This document shows positions 12,201-17,800 of a DNA stretch of 31,470 nucleotides, one piece after another; within the stretch, counting starts at the first letter, position 1; the number at the start of each line of letters is the position of its first letter. Where the stretch lies: positions 1 to 31,470 of the forward strand of contig CAZJUC010000010.1 of NCBI GenBank assembly GCA_964549065.1, in the 5' to 3' direction. The notes under the pieces were generated by a model. The model saw nothing but the letters and a program-made list of their open reading frames with translations. It had not been told where the DNA came from and did no database searches. A program made the position numbers and the translations under genes. This stretch comes from Sva-07 sp964549065. Lineage in GTDB: Bacteria; Actinomycetota; Acidimicrobiia; Acidimicrobiales; Ilumatobacteraceae.

Positions 12201-14253
12201 GTCCGAGACGGGCGATCCGCTCGAGCTCAAGTCGCCGTTCAACCCGGCTCAGCCGCTCGAGCTGGTCGATGTCAGCGTCGTCGACCCAACCGACCGGACG
12301 AGCCTTGACCTGGTTGCCCGGGGAGCAATCGTCACCGGGCTGAATTCGACCTACCTGCCCGACATCGATCCGATCATCGTCCGGCCGGTCGCCGACGACT
12401 CGGCGACGCAGTCGGAGCCCGCCGTGGGCGACGTGGTGTTCCCGGTCCGTCCGACGGCGATCCGCACGGCCAGCCAGGCGGAGGGCGAGCGTCAGACACT
12501 CGCCCTCGCCACGGGTCAATTCCGCGGGGCGAGCACCAACGGTGTCCAGCGACTCGACAACGAACTCGAGGTCGCCGTCTACTACGCCGACGAGTCCGAG
12601 ACGGACTTCACCGCACCGCTGATCCGTGCGGTCGACTCTTTCGTTGTCGACGGTCAGCTGTCGATCTCGGTCGACGTGAGCGACGCAGGCGGCGCCGGCG
12701 ACGCCGGCACCGGCGTCGACCGGGTGTACGTGCTCGTCGCCGAGAACCCCGGTGAGGACGACGTCGAGTGGCGCGGCGTCGACCTGGCCGAGGACCAGAC
12801 GACCTCCGGCCGTTGGGTCGGGTCGCTGCTGCTGTCACCTGGCTTCGACGACGTGCAGTTGTTCGTCCAGGCCAAGGACGGTGCCGGCAACGTCGGGGTC
12901 AGCTCGAACAAGGGAGAGAACTTCGGGGCGGTCCCGGTGGAAGAACCGCCGGCACCGCCGGCTGGCGTCGAGATCACGATCGGTGGCGAGCCGAGTGCCG
13001 ACGTGCCGGTGGCGGACTGGTTCGATACGGAAGTCACCGTGACGGTGACGGCTGGTGAACTCCCCGTGGAGTACCGCCTCCGCAACGGACCGATCACGCC
13101 GTTCCCCGACGATGGCCTGGTGATCGACGCCGAGGGGGCGAGCCGTCTCGTGGTGACCGTCGGTGGTGATCCGGTCCTCGATCGGGTCATCCGGATCGAC
13201 CGGACCCCTCCGGCCGTGCGGATCGCGTCGCCGATCGACGACTCCACGTTTGTTGTCGGTAGACCACTGGTCGCCTCGCTGACGTGCTCGGATGTGTCGC
13301 TCGTGTCGTGCATCGCCACGCTCGACGGCGAGCAGATCTCCTTGAGTGAGGACCTGAGCGGGCTGGCGATCGGCGTGTACGAGATCGAGGTCATCGCCCA
13401 GGACGCGACCGGCAGGACCGCCAGCGCAACGTCGACGTTCACGGTGGAGAAGCAGGAAGCGCCGGAGATCAACCTCGTCGACGGGCTGCGTACGCCGCAG
13501 CTGATCACCGACGGGTTCATGGTCGACATCGAGTTCGACGACGCCAACTTCGATCGTGATGACTACACCGTCACGATCGACTGGGGCGACGGCGTCGAGG
13601 ACACCCCCGGCACCTCGACCACCTGCGTCGCCTCGACCACGGGTGGAGCGACCTCGGGCAACCCGAGCTGTGAGGTCCTGGCCAGCCCATCCGCTGATGG
13701 CCCGGGACTGGCAGTCGCCAACTTCGAGTACGCCGCGCCCGGTGTCTATGCGATCACCGTCACGGTCGACGACGGCACGGAATCCGACACATCGGTGTTC
13801 CAGTTCGCCACGGTCTACGACCCCGGCGCCGGCCGGGTGAGCGGGGCGGGCCTCTACTGGTCCGGCCCGGAGGCGTACGACGGTGGTCGCTGGGGTTCCA
13901 CGGCGATCTTCGGCTACAACGCTCGCTACAAGGGTGACGACCCCGTGCCGCGCGGCAAGACGAAGCTCCACCTGCTCGGCGAATTCCTCTTCAAGTCGAC
14001 CTCGTACGACTACCTGATCATCAACGACACGTTCGCCGTTGCCGAGGGAACGGGCAAGTTCAACGGACGTTCCGGCTACGACTTCCGTGTCCAGGGGATC
14101 GACAGCGGTTGGCTCGACTTCTTCCAGCTCACGATCTGGGATCCGAACGGCGAGGTCGTGTACGACAACGGCGTGAAGTACGACGATGGTCAACTCGTCG
14201 AAGCCCCCGAGGGAGATCGAGTGCTGCTCGGGGGGATCCGGATCCGCCGATGA
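292..14253 (+). CDS. Giant secreted multidomain surface protein with PIASL repeats and peptidase-like domain
   Basis: About 4653 residues if started at ATG 292 (ATG 280 adds four). Residues 43-59 form a hydrophobic segment after basic residues: a signal or anchor. About 265-1050 carries around eleven FG-GAP-like motifs (pattern FG..V...G..hhVGAPG), a beta-propeller signature. Three solenoid-like modules, each opening with a W...NW..G..P....IP motif, begin near residues 1051, 1341 and 2140; a second FG-GAP block lies at 1803-2133. PIASL pentads occupy about 2599-2913, then a GDL-rich stretch (2984-3183). A PPC domain starts near EPNNSPETA (3321). A gingipain/caspase-like domain follows (3484-3923; H3767 in NAHFDH, C3811 in GCHSG). 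Ig- and PKD-like domains (DWGDG; PGVYAITVTV) and a post-COAP-1-like end complete it. I see no LPxTG anchor. Probable role: cell-surface or secreted adhesin/protease; function is inferred. The stop overlaps the downstream lipoprotein start. Confidence 0.9.
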   Translation: MNKPAGTAIREQHTEGDRRSRQGETFASRPPVSSRPIRRPSMVPLLLAAVLALTAVAVADRVEQRLVAPAVPAADVSSPDAAPEIADAPVAAPLPSQTPLTSAALPAGEMVLTFADGSAAISTGANEPIVELGTTAIGDLDLSGIDPVLAQGDGEVSADWGDVTEWYRAAGEGVEHGYTVDVPVASGDELRVTVDVVAGEPSLVDGQTVAIERDGASIVWYRGLFAFDANGADLPAEMFVVDGDIELQVDTGGAEYPITIDPIITDSQQLLPVFDASGDRFGESVAIDGVPGDLTIVVGAVGDRNGQGAAYVFHNDGSGWVQQAKLFAPTPGVRQFGWDVDVRGDIVVVGDPGDDENGTNAGAVFVFEPTGPSGEWQQTSVVYQCDPSVASPCGDTAAGTGFDGAGFGFAVDLTDQFLLVGAPRFQNSAGGAWVYQQAGSDWQTSTAGVIAGTQPAVAGDEFGSAIAGADAGTHIVVGAPGYDSVARIDAGRTFYLQWDGSALSAPVGLLIGNEVDGNAGASVEVEIDSQGDAWIFSGQPVNTRFEDGTETGDSFAWRNVLPAGSPPSTGMLSYGSSAGTPARVAFTGTNVLYADELADGSATDAGRVLRAPVLPDDGSALNRVGTRFSVSLPANAGDRWGFDVAAVGDTYVIGGPGSDAAGADAGEVRVGSFSSFGALEVLSPEPDVDPRRLGAAVALDGNRMAASAPFADVGAPGAGVVYVYDRATDTSPWVLASVIASPNPELNGGFGDSLDLRGDRLAIGESDRFRPVAEQEGRVWVFELNDDVWSQLGGWIDAFGNVEGNLFGASIAWTSDDRLAIGAPGPVPTGTGAVWVADFVDGETGWNRFELSTTNGGFSALGAGDQLGFAVAFDDSTPGVGQLVAGAPGASRRYSWTVAGADAIGNPGVAQFDAAWNMGSAVDISGVRVVTAGISDRLRVNVNEASPIQRTNTTDLGAVVPAGLLNDAVNDYLDIEGRNVAVSRGGGGGQVEIYGISDLLTLENPTTYAPPATPGDLVGWAIDLDGRSLIAGAPGTNADAGAVYSAEVPVVATWTGPFNGDFSGPTNWDIGVAPGSGDTAIIPGGSSVIVDVDTVVGRLVVDSSATLFVDGFRLESGSTTVFAGPDDGGGVFVQPGGELVLRNDALVEGSIVVDEGGGVGVLTLDGDVAVSGTGVLPVLGTLRKTGSGTATVDVDELLTVQTTTVSVEEGTLQLTGADLRDGTGETSADGLVGSAFVAAGAELRVVGDLQLTDATSIAVEIVGPSVGPANSGRITVTGTLTKNGALTAAFGGYVPTAADSYEVFGCTVDCIPGVFATTGVDPLVVTTTSTSVTLALPSGAPTFVNPTPGAAWDDPANWSTGVVPGPTEAAIVPAGVDVTVSGSGTTSIGSLTLAGTLRLDTTGTGRTFEIRDDSVIESGGLLDITGAIDEDVGFPGTATLNTLALTADLQIDGELSVGTKGIAAGAPGSLVEVESAGRVVFAGATAQTVTGAGQLLNGGIVRNQNPESVTIAGTVDYVDGGDSSIEAAIGEFQFGPADLSLTTVDIENGATFRFTAESATAGGNFEVRGALESQSLGVSGIVQVRAGGLFVPDGILDIEGGQVVTAELAPRGEIQLLDGASITGTGLVANSGDVVTTGAVTVGSGVTWNSGRNSLVVVDGTLDVQTTNFDARGSLRVDSGTITFAGNTILRPSSSLTFTVASNGTAGTIDTQQLGFEPFPSSGPGPDPDPDQTLARIELDINEGYTGAGPITIFTCTDCAANPPDPANGVEFDEFVTGDFDVIVGRETVDVTILDNKNRSAAGGTGFGSSVSVDGDVAVVGSADGVTGPAVLERSGGDWELVLQPDNSSSVDVVLDGDQFIADGVLYEFNTGLGQFSATDVIGGTAFDLDGQLALLGDADVGSGATAQVFLRADFANPLVTLEPDVVPATYASDVALVDLGAGDAVAAVSAPGDGAVYLFDRAEGAWNTTPFRTLTSPDGAGNRFGQSISISESALVVGEPLNDSPRGDGGAAWVYPIDGTTVADTPVKLTPSEIDGGDQFGSDVSIDGTVVVVGASVAQKFNFPIRDGAAFVYQFDGIDWVETDALRAPDAFSFELFGGAVGVSGTDVLVGARQDRNSNGFSAGAVYDFEVTPVASAVNTFIGVGPASWADPANWSSGSVPVIGEPAIIPFGANVELPSGFHAAGALSLAGTLTTALDGTDIAFLLGAGSIIEPTGQLAFGGTFSCTDTSDQGCVSTNTLSLEGDLQVDGVLGVTSSVFLDVLADASLISTPTVDVSGPLALTGDGGVILSAPLLKTGTDTFSIGPDLSFDLATDAVLDVREGVVDIEGAGFIPNGTIDVAPGATVTVAESLNLRPTSVLSFGIDGPSTSTDNYGRLVLPSGTLRVAGTLRAAIGSYTPTVSDRYVAIECGFCTGEFDQTDTAPLDVVVRATSVALDVPAPPDPDAPTFGSFSFDAALSEVSVASTGIATSAIPNRNVSGATGQAGSVASTSLVGLDLNTPVGSTVAASPIASLTIGESVLAAIDGTSSLDRLPLTDIDVTVPIPDTNPPQVGGWEEILLRIGDPVLLSRPPQNIQFGEIKDFPAVQQLRLDELSLAGTPIASLPIASLVLGSTPIASLGVGTDIEWCEEINRVTGATNCEGIVPEETTLVELTLAGIPIASLPIASLPIASLPIASLPIASLPIASLDLSSTPIASLPIASLDVTGTPIASLPIASLPIASLPIASLPIASLPIASLPIASLPIASLPVADTPIASLSPDGSLVSIPIASLDVTGTPIASLPIASLPIASLPIASLPIASLPIASLPIASLDVTGTPIASLTVDGTLATLPIASLPIASLPIASLPIASLPIASLPIASLPIASLDVTGTPIASLSTDGTLASVPIASLPIASLPIASLPIASLPIASLEAVVDCTSPALDCTSTEITLAEALRDAPIAGVTFETFAPLIAGLRWSEVLPFLGLSEAEFAGILVDLSNADGSTFTIGDALDFGDLTVGELPQTVLEQLFLGDLVDENGVSLLDGIRLGDLVDLIGPDGEFLDTAEVEAALTAAKDRLAATLGSLLDFGDLTLGDVDVVGEDGEPLLGELSLGDVAPFLTGLRLDDLLGVFPGLSESDVRAAFDQILANSSLTLDELLIGDLTFGDLFGSDEFGEVTLQLLIDAILGANPNALDGITLGDLLLAFVAPSDYPWDAISFDEIDPADIAGVVGSVTFDTSFELTGTTRGQSVELTVTLPDTADFLPGTSALNGASLAEPTVVDNVLTWRLTGLAPDTPYTLSFDLQPTLELGSSTVDVEARIVGVAGGTITAASSVSVQQAFEPNNSPETAAPLADDTIYINHVASADDLDYFKINVTDGQRLVVNLSNLAADFDIVVYGRSKSSTILPLVPPSGQSAGTPTPDPVITPDGTTQVQTELTGAASTFDGLPIVATGNRRGTETETVVTPPLEAGMVYVKVFGANGESSVRAAVLQAEVTEGTTVPECLPLTSRFVDGIPGASSVPANANTLFLVNQERMSALYPDSYTQVFDRLDELVGFLNGTDGGNGADLGIVPGVLDVGLVADYATWDAEPCNSAKANAVVAEITDEITELRRTRDIEHIVVIGGDDIVPHARVTDGAEISNEFDYRFTFSGNNAIAGSAWDRQILTDEPYGDTAALDFGDRYLYITDTALGRLVDTPSDIAFQLQQFVTSQGLLNPTTGLVVGYDFLDDGSEAIAADLRSALDVDNDFGSFDDDDTWDADDLAGKLFPTTPAGAQTPDVISLNAHFDHRRALPALDNTNKTEVDLFDAQRVFDAAPGALTGRITFSMGCHSGLAVSDATIGVLSDDFAQGFTLQGGIYVGNTGYGYGDTETVAYSERLMELFAEELVNPILFDRTTTAGQALQFAKNTFFSELGNVSVYDEKALMEATFYGLPFYRVALEPEAPAPTPTTTTQIDPITGSPVATFVVTPENEEVPRAVDGDGTKFVNRSETGDPLELKSPFNPAQPLELVDVSVVDPTDRTSLDLVARGAIVTGLNSTYLPDIDPIIVRPVADDSATQSEPAVGDVVFPVRPTAIRTASQAEGERQTLALATGQFRGASTNGVQRLDNELEVAVYYADESETDFTAPLIRAVDSFVVDGQLSISVDVSDAGGAGDAGTGVDRVYVLVAENPGEDDVEWRGVDLAEDQTTSGRWVGSLLLSPGFDDVQLFVQAKDGAGNVGVSSNKGENFGAVPVEEPPAPPAGVEITIGGEPSADVPVADWFDTEVTVTVTAGELPVEYRLRNGPITPFPDDGLVIDAEGASRLVVTVGGDPVLDRVIRIDRTPPAVRIASPIDDSTFVVGRPLVASLTCSDVSLVSCIATLDGEQISLSEDLSGLAIGVYEIEVIAQDATGRTASATSTFTVEKQEAPEINLVDGLRTPQLITDGFMVDIEFDDANFDRDDYTVTIDWGDGVEDTPGTSTTCVASTTGGATSGNPSCEVLASPSADGPGLAVANFEYAAPGVYAITVTVDDGTESDTSVFQFATVYDPGAGRVSGAGLYWSGPEAYDGGRWGSTAIFGYNARYKGDDPVPRGKTKLHLLGEFLFKSTSYDYLIINDTFAVAEGTGKFNGRSGYDFRVQGIDSGWLDFFQLTIWDPNGEVVYDNGVKYDDGQLVEAPEGDRVLLGGIRIRR
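1084..3435 (+). other. FG-GAP repeat region 1 (beta-propeller-like) in the giant protein
   Basis: About eleven units of the form FG-x-x-V-x-(5-8)-hhVGAPG recur, for example RFGESVAIDG, EFGSAIAG with IVVGAPGYD, and LVGWAIDLDG with LIAGAPG. FG-GAP units typically fold into seven-bladed integrin-like propellers; eleven would exceed one propeller or include degenerate blades. Unit boundaries were judged by eye. Confidence 0.75.
3436..5675 (+). other. Two tandem solenoid-like modules with Cys-pair ends in the giant protein
   Basis: Module A opens with GPTNWDIGVAPGSGD near 3480 and module B with DDPANWSTGVVPGPTE near 4350. Each continues as short valine/threonine-rich strands with regular glycine turns, as in parallel beta-helices. 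Module A closes with a GYVPTAADSY segment followed by a Cys pair (FGCTVDC, 4201-4221), and B closes with FTCTDC (5551-5568). The opening resembles the G8-type W/P/IP pattern, but I cannot assign a family firmly. Confidence 0.55.
5680..6695 (+). other. FG-GAP repeat region 2 in the giant protein
   Basis: At least four clear FG-GAP-like units occur: TGFGSSVSVDGDVAVVGSA, NRFGQSISISES with LVVGEP, DQFGSDVSIDGTVVVVGAS, and ELFGGAVGVSGTDVLVGAR. This copies the composition of the first propeller region and is again followed by an NW solenoid module, suggesting internal duplication. Confidence 0.65.
6696..7615 (+). other. Third solenoid-like module with Cys-pair end in the giant protein
   Basis: It opens with ADPANWSSGSVPVIGEP, close to module B's DDPANWSTGVVPGPTE. 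It ends with GSYTPTVSDRY, IECGFCTGEF (7516-7545) and a PLDVVVRATSVALDVP tail that parallels PLVVTTTSTSVTLALP in module A. The paired cysteines recur at the same relative place. Confidence 0.55.
8086..9030 (+). repeat. PIASL pentapeptide tandem array
   Basis: Tandem 15-nt units encode PIASL. I count 43 copies in all: 42 between 8086 and 9030 and one isolated copy at 7822-7836. Runs of two to eight are broken by spacers, chiefly LDVTGT (8401, 8611, 8731, 8893) and DG-containing turns (SPDGSL, TVDGTL, STDGTL). Many units differ only at synonymous positions (ccgatcgccagcctg, ccgattgcgtcgttg, ccgatcgcgagtctc), so the protein sequence is more constant than the DNA. Read as A-S-L-P-I the unit resembles the A(D/N)LXX pentapeptide-repeat pattern, which predicts a beta-helix; that fold is inferred. 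Confidence 0.95.
9240..9860 (+). other. GDL-rich degenerate pentad region in the giant protein
   Basis: The motif (L/F)GDL(T/V/L) recurs: DFGDLTVGELP, LFLGDLVD, IRLGDLVDLIG, LDFGDLTLGDVDV, LSLGDVAP, LIGDLTFGDLFG, ITLGDLLLAF. Where two fall five residues apart they fit A(D/N)LXX with glycine in the first place, so this may be a more divergent extension of the pentapeptide solenoid, interrupted by helical stretches. Confidence 0.5.
10252..10725 (+). other. PPC-type (pre-peptidase C-terminal) domain in the giant protein
   Basis: The segment begins FEPNNSPETAAPL, continues with DDLDYFKINVTDGQRLVVNL and DFDIVVYG, and ends VYVKVFGANGESS. These are the usual landmarks of PPC domains found on secreted peptidases: E-x-N-(D/N)-x-x-x-x-A, D-x-D-x-(F/Y), and a late V-Y-V strand. 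An insertion of about 60 residues rich in Pro/Thr splits it. It directly precedes the peptidase-like domain. Confidence 0.75.
10740..12060 (+). other. Clan CD (gingipain/caspase-like) cysteine peptidase domain in the giant protein
   Basis: A Rossmann-like start (TLFLVNQERM), a strand plus loop HIVVIGGDDIVPHAR, then VISLNAHFDH (His codon 11590-11592) and ITFSMGCHSGLAV (Cys codon 11722-11724) give the His then Cys order of clan CD peptidases such as gingipains (family C25). The His-Cys spacing is 44 residues. GGIYVGNTGYGYGD and GLPFYRV further match the C25 layout. Exact family and activity are inferred. Confidence 0.65.
12580..14220 (+). other. C-terminal Ig/PKD-like domains and post-COAP-1-like module in the giant protein
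   Basis: An Ig-like domain carries DRTPPAVRIASPIDDSTF near 13198. A PKD-like domain carries VTIDWGDGVED and PGVYAITVTVDDG (about 13480-13815). The last 130 residues (GGRWGSTAIFGYNARYKG, GKTKLHLLGEF, DFFQLTIWDPNGEVVYDNG) match my recollection of the post-COAP-1 domain that ends many actinobacterial secreted proteins. Confidence 0.6.
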
Positions 14254-14843
14254 CGCGAGGTGTCCTGTTGGCACTGATCGTCGCCGGGGCGGCATTCGTC
14301 GGGTGCACCGTCGACGAGTCCTCCGAGCCGACCAGCACGTCATCACCATCGACGCTGACAGAGACCACGGTGGGTCCCACAACGCCACCGACCGCCGAAT
14401 CCGGCCCGGACCTCGGTGACGTCGCGACGGCACCTACAGGGGCAGCCGGTGAGGCAACAGGGCCCCTCGGCTCGACCGAACTCCGTGTCGAAACCGATGT
14501 GGGCACCGTCCAGATCGGCTCGGGCAGTGTGCCGGAGCGACTCGGTTCGGCGTTTCCGCTGCCAGCGGATTTCGTCGTTGAACTCGCGAGTGAGACAACG
14601 ACCGATCTCGGATTCTCCGGCACCACCCAGCTGTCGTTCGACGAGCTGATCGAGTTGTACGAGACCGGCCTTCCAGAGGCCGGCTACGTGATCGAGGCGG
14701 TCGATGACGTCGGCTCGGAGTTCGCAGTGTTCGAGTTCTCGAACGACGACGGCATCGGCGAGGTTGGGATCACTGAGGCTCCCGGATCATCGACTCGCTT
14801 CGTGATCATCACCTTCGGCGACGACGCTCAGCTCGAGAACTGA
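14250..14843 (+). CDS. Small lipoprotein translationally coupled to the giant gene
   Basis: 197 residues. The N-terminus MTRGVLLALIVAGAAFVGC is a lipoprotein signal with the lipobox FVGC (Cys19). A Ser/Thr/Pro-rich linker to about residue 75 would span the cell wall, and the rest is a compact acidic domain (PERLGSAFPLPADFVVEL, LSFDELIELYETGLPEAGY) of the type seen in small actinobacterial lipoproteins with an alpha/beta fold; I cannot name the family. The ATG overlaps the TGA of the giant gene (ATGA, 14250-14253), which indicates coupled translation and suggests the two products act together at the cell surface. Its last 16 nt overlap the convergent cyclase gene. Confidence 0.85.
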   Translation: MTRGVLLALIVAGAAFVGCTVDESSEPTSTSSPSTLTETTVGPTTPPTAESGPDLGDVATAPTGAAGEATGPLGSTELRVETDVGTVQIGSGSVPERLGSAFPLPADFVVELASETTTDLGFSGTTQLSFDELIELYETGLPEAGYVIEAVDDVGSEFAVFEFSNDDGIGEVGITEAPGSSTRFVIITFGDDAQLEN

Positions 14844-17800
14844 TCGAGCCCGACGAGCCGGAACGCGGCCGGTGGCGTGACGACACCGAGGTCGTCAAGC
14901 AGCGTCTTGGCCGACGCCCGGAGGTCGTCATTATCGGAGACGTGGGCGAGCAGAGCGGCGGCGAGCGCCTCGTCGTACCGAGCACCTGAACGTTCCGCGT
15001 GATCTAGCGATGACCGGAGCGCCGAACGCGAATCCTCTACTTGGTCGGTGAGGAGCGACGCGATCGCCGTCGTACGTTCCAGTCGCGCGATCAGCTGCTC
15101 GTCGCTCACCTCGCGGAGGGCCTGAGCGGCGCATGCGTGGGCCTGGGTGGGGTCGGCTCGATGAGCGAACGCTTCGGCCAGTCTGACCAGACCCTCTGCC
15201 ACGAACTCGTCGGCCCCGAGTCGACGGAACTGATCGAGCACGTCGACCAACTCGTCGACGGTCGTCCCAACGTTCTTGTCGCCTCGCCTGGCACGAGTCA
15301 GTGCGAGGTTGGATCGCGTTCCCAACATCCCAAAAACCCAGCCGGCCGCTGTCCAGTTCCGGAGCACGTCGGTGAACTCCGCTTCGGCGCGGTCGAAGTG
15401 GCCCTGATCCGACAGGACCTCGGCGGCGTTGGCCCGTCCGAGGTTGGCCTCGATCACGTCGCCGGCCAGCGCTCCCTCCTCGGCGGCGCGGCCGTAATAG
15501 TCGAGCGCGGTCGACCAGTCGTAGGCGAAGTAGGCCTGGATGCCCATGTTGTCGAGAATGCGTGCGGTGCTGAGATGGTCACCGAGCCGTTGGTGGAGTG
15601 CGAGGGCTTCGGGTCCGTACCGCTCGGCGTCGGCTCGCTTGAGATAGGTGGCTGCGACGTGCAGACGATCCAGAGCACTCGCCAGGCTGGCGTCGTCGCC
15701 GAGCTGACGTGCGTCCGTCTCGGCGCGCAACGCCCAAGCGAGACACTCATCGAAGCGACCCTGCCGGTGGCACGTCGCGGAGTAGGCAAGGCAGGTCTTC
15801 ATGCGCACCTCGCGCTCGCGCTCGGTGCCAGCACTCGGCGGTACTCGTTCGAGGCAACGCTCGTACCAGCGCGTCGCCGTGGTCAATGAGCCCTGTCGGT
15901 CGCGGACGATTCCCTGCTTACGCATGAGGTCGACCTCATTGATGGGATCGGCCACGCGACGCGCCCGTCGATATGCGGCAAAGGCGGCGTCGTAGTCGCC
16001 GATGGTCAGCAAGGTGTCGCCGAGTTGCGTCGCGACCTGCCGCCGCTCGCTGTCGTCGACGGTTCGCAGTTTCGAACCTGCAGCAACGGCTCGCTCCAAC
16101 GCAAGCGCTGCATCCCGATGCGCGTACTGGCGCGCAGCCTGGTCGCCGGCGAGCCGGGAATATCGCCATGAGCGGTCGAAGGCGTGCGCTTCGTGGAAGT
16201 GGAGCGACAGCAGTGGGGCGACGGTTTCCGGGTCGTCCGCCGTCGATTCGAGGTGATCGCCGACGCGGGCATGCAATCGACGACGCTCTCGGTACGGAAG
16301 GCCTTCGTAGGCAGCATCGCGATACATCGCGTGCCGGAACCGGTATCGCCGGTCGCGGAGCGGCTCGACGATCTCGTCGAGTTCGGGTGTCGGCTCGATC
16401 GGCAGCTCGATCGCCCCGACCGCGTCGATGCTGAACTCCCGGCCGAACACCGATGCGAGTCTCAACAGTCGACGTTGTTCCGGTGCGAGTTGGTCGATGC
16501 GCGTGGAGATCAGCCCTTCGATCGAATCGGGTAGATCGGCGATCGAGCCCCGCGAGGCAGCCCGACTCAGCTCAATGGTGAACAAGGGGTTACCCCCCGA
16601 TCGGGTGACGATGGCACCGAGGTCCTCGTCGGACAGGGCCTTCGTGCTCACCTCGAGAGCGATTTGGCGGATGTCGGCGCCGGTGAGCGGTTCCAGATGC
16701 AGCTCGGTGACGTGGTGGGTCTCCTCTGTGGGCTGCCATGAGCCTTCGGGGCGTCGCGTGAGCACACCGGCCCACGGTCGAGACTCCGATGCGACGATGA
16801 GATGGTTGAGCAGGTCGCCGGAGGCTTCGTCGATCCAGTGGAGGTCTTCGACGACCAAGAACACCGGTCCGTCGAGCACGCGGTCGAGGAAGTCGACCAC
16901 GAGATCGTGGATGCGGGCGCGCCGGAACTGGGGATCGATTGCCTCGCTCTCGGGCGTTGCGGCGACGGTGGCGCCGAAGGGGACGGCGAGGAGCGGGAGC
17001 ATCGGCGTGAGGTCGGGTGCGTGCTGCAGGATGATCTTGGCGAGGAGCTCGCCGGCGTGGTCCGGGTCGGCGTGGAGGTCGATACCCGATCCGACGCGCA
17101 GCAGTGGCCGGAACACGCTGTAGGGCGACGCGGCGCCGTACGGGGTGCACGCTCCCTGGAAGATCCGGAGACCTTCCGCTGCCGTCCACGCTGCGTCGAG
17201 AAGTCGGGTTTTGCCTACCCCGGCACCACCGCGCAGGAGCACCACCTCACCCAACTCACCGATCGCGTGGGTGAGCACGTCGAGTTCGCGTTGGCGACCG
17301 ACGAGCTTGGTGCCGCTCGTGTCGCGCCGCACCTCGTCGGAAGCCGCCAGAACCTTGTGGGCGATGATCGGCTCGGTCTTGCCTTTCACGAGGAACGGTT
17401 CGAGTTCCTCGGTCACGAACACGGTGCGCGTGTCCCGAACCACGGAGGCGACGGCGACGACATCGCGATCGTCTGCCTTGCCGAGCATTCGTGCCGCCGT
17501 ATTCACCGGGTCGCCCATCAGGGTGTACGTCCGCCGGTAGTCGCTGCCGAGAAAGCCCGCGAAGACCCGGCCGGTCTGGACGCCCTGGCGGAGTACGAAC
17601 GGCGAGTCGACCGCGGCCAACTGGAGCGCCGCCTGGAGCAGCGCGTCACTGGTATCGCCCGGGTTCACAGGTGCGCCGGCGCACAGGACGAACTTGATGC
17701 CGTCAGGCGCGATGTCGGTGTGCAGCGGTGTCACGCCGAAAGTTGCCCCGATCCGTTCGACGTCGTCGACGAATCGGTGGAAGGCCTCTGCAACGACGTC

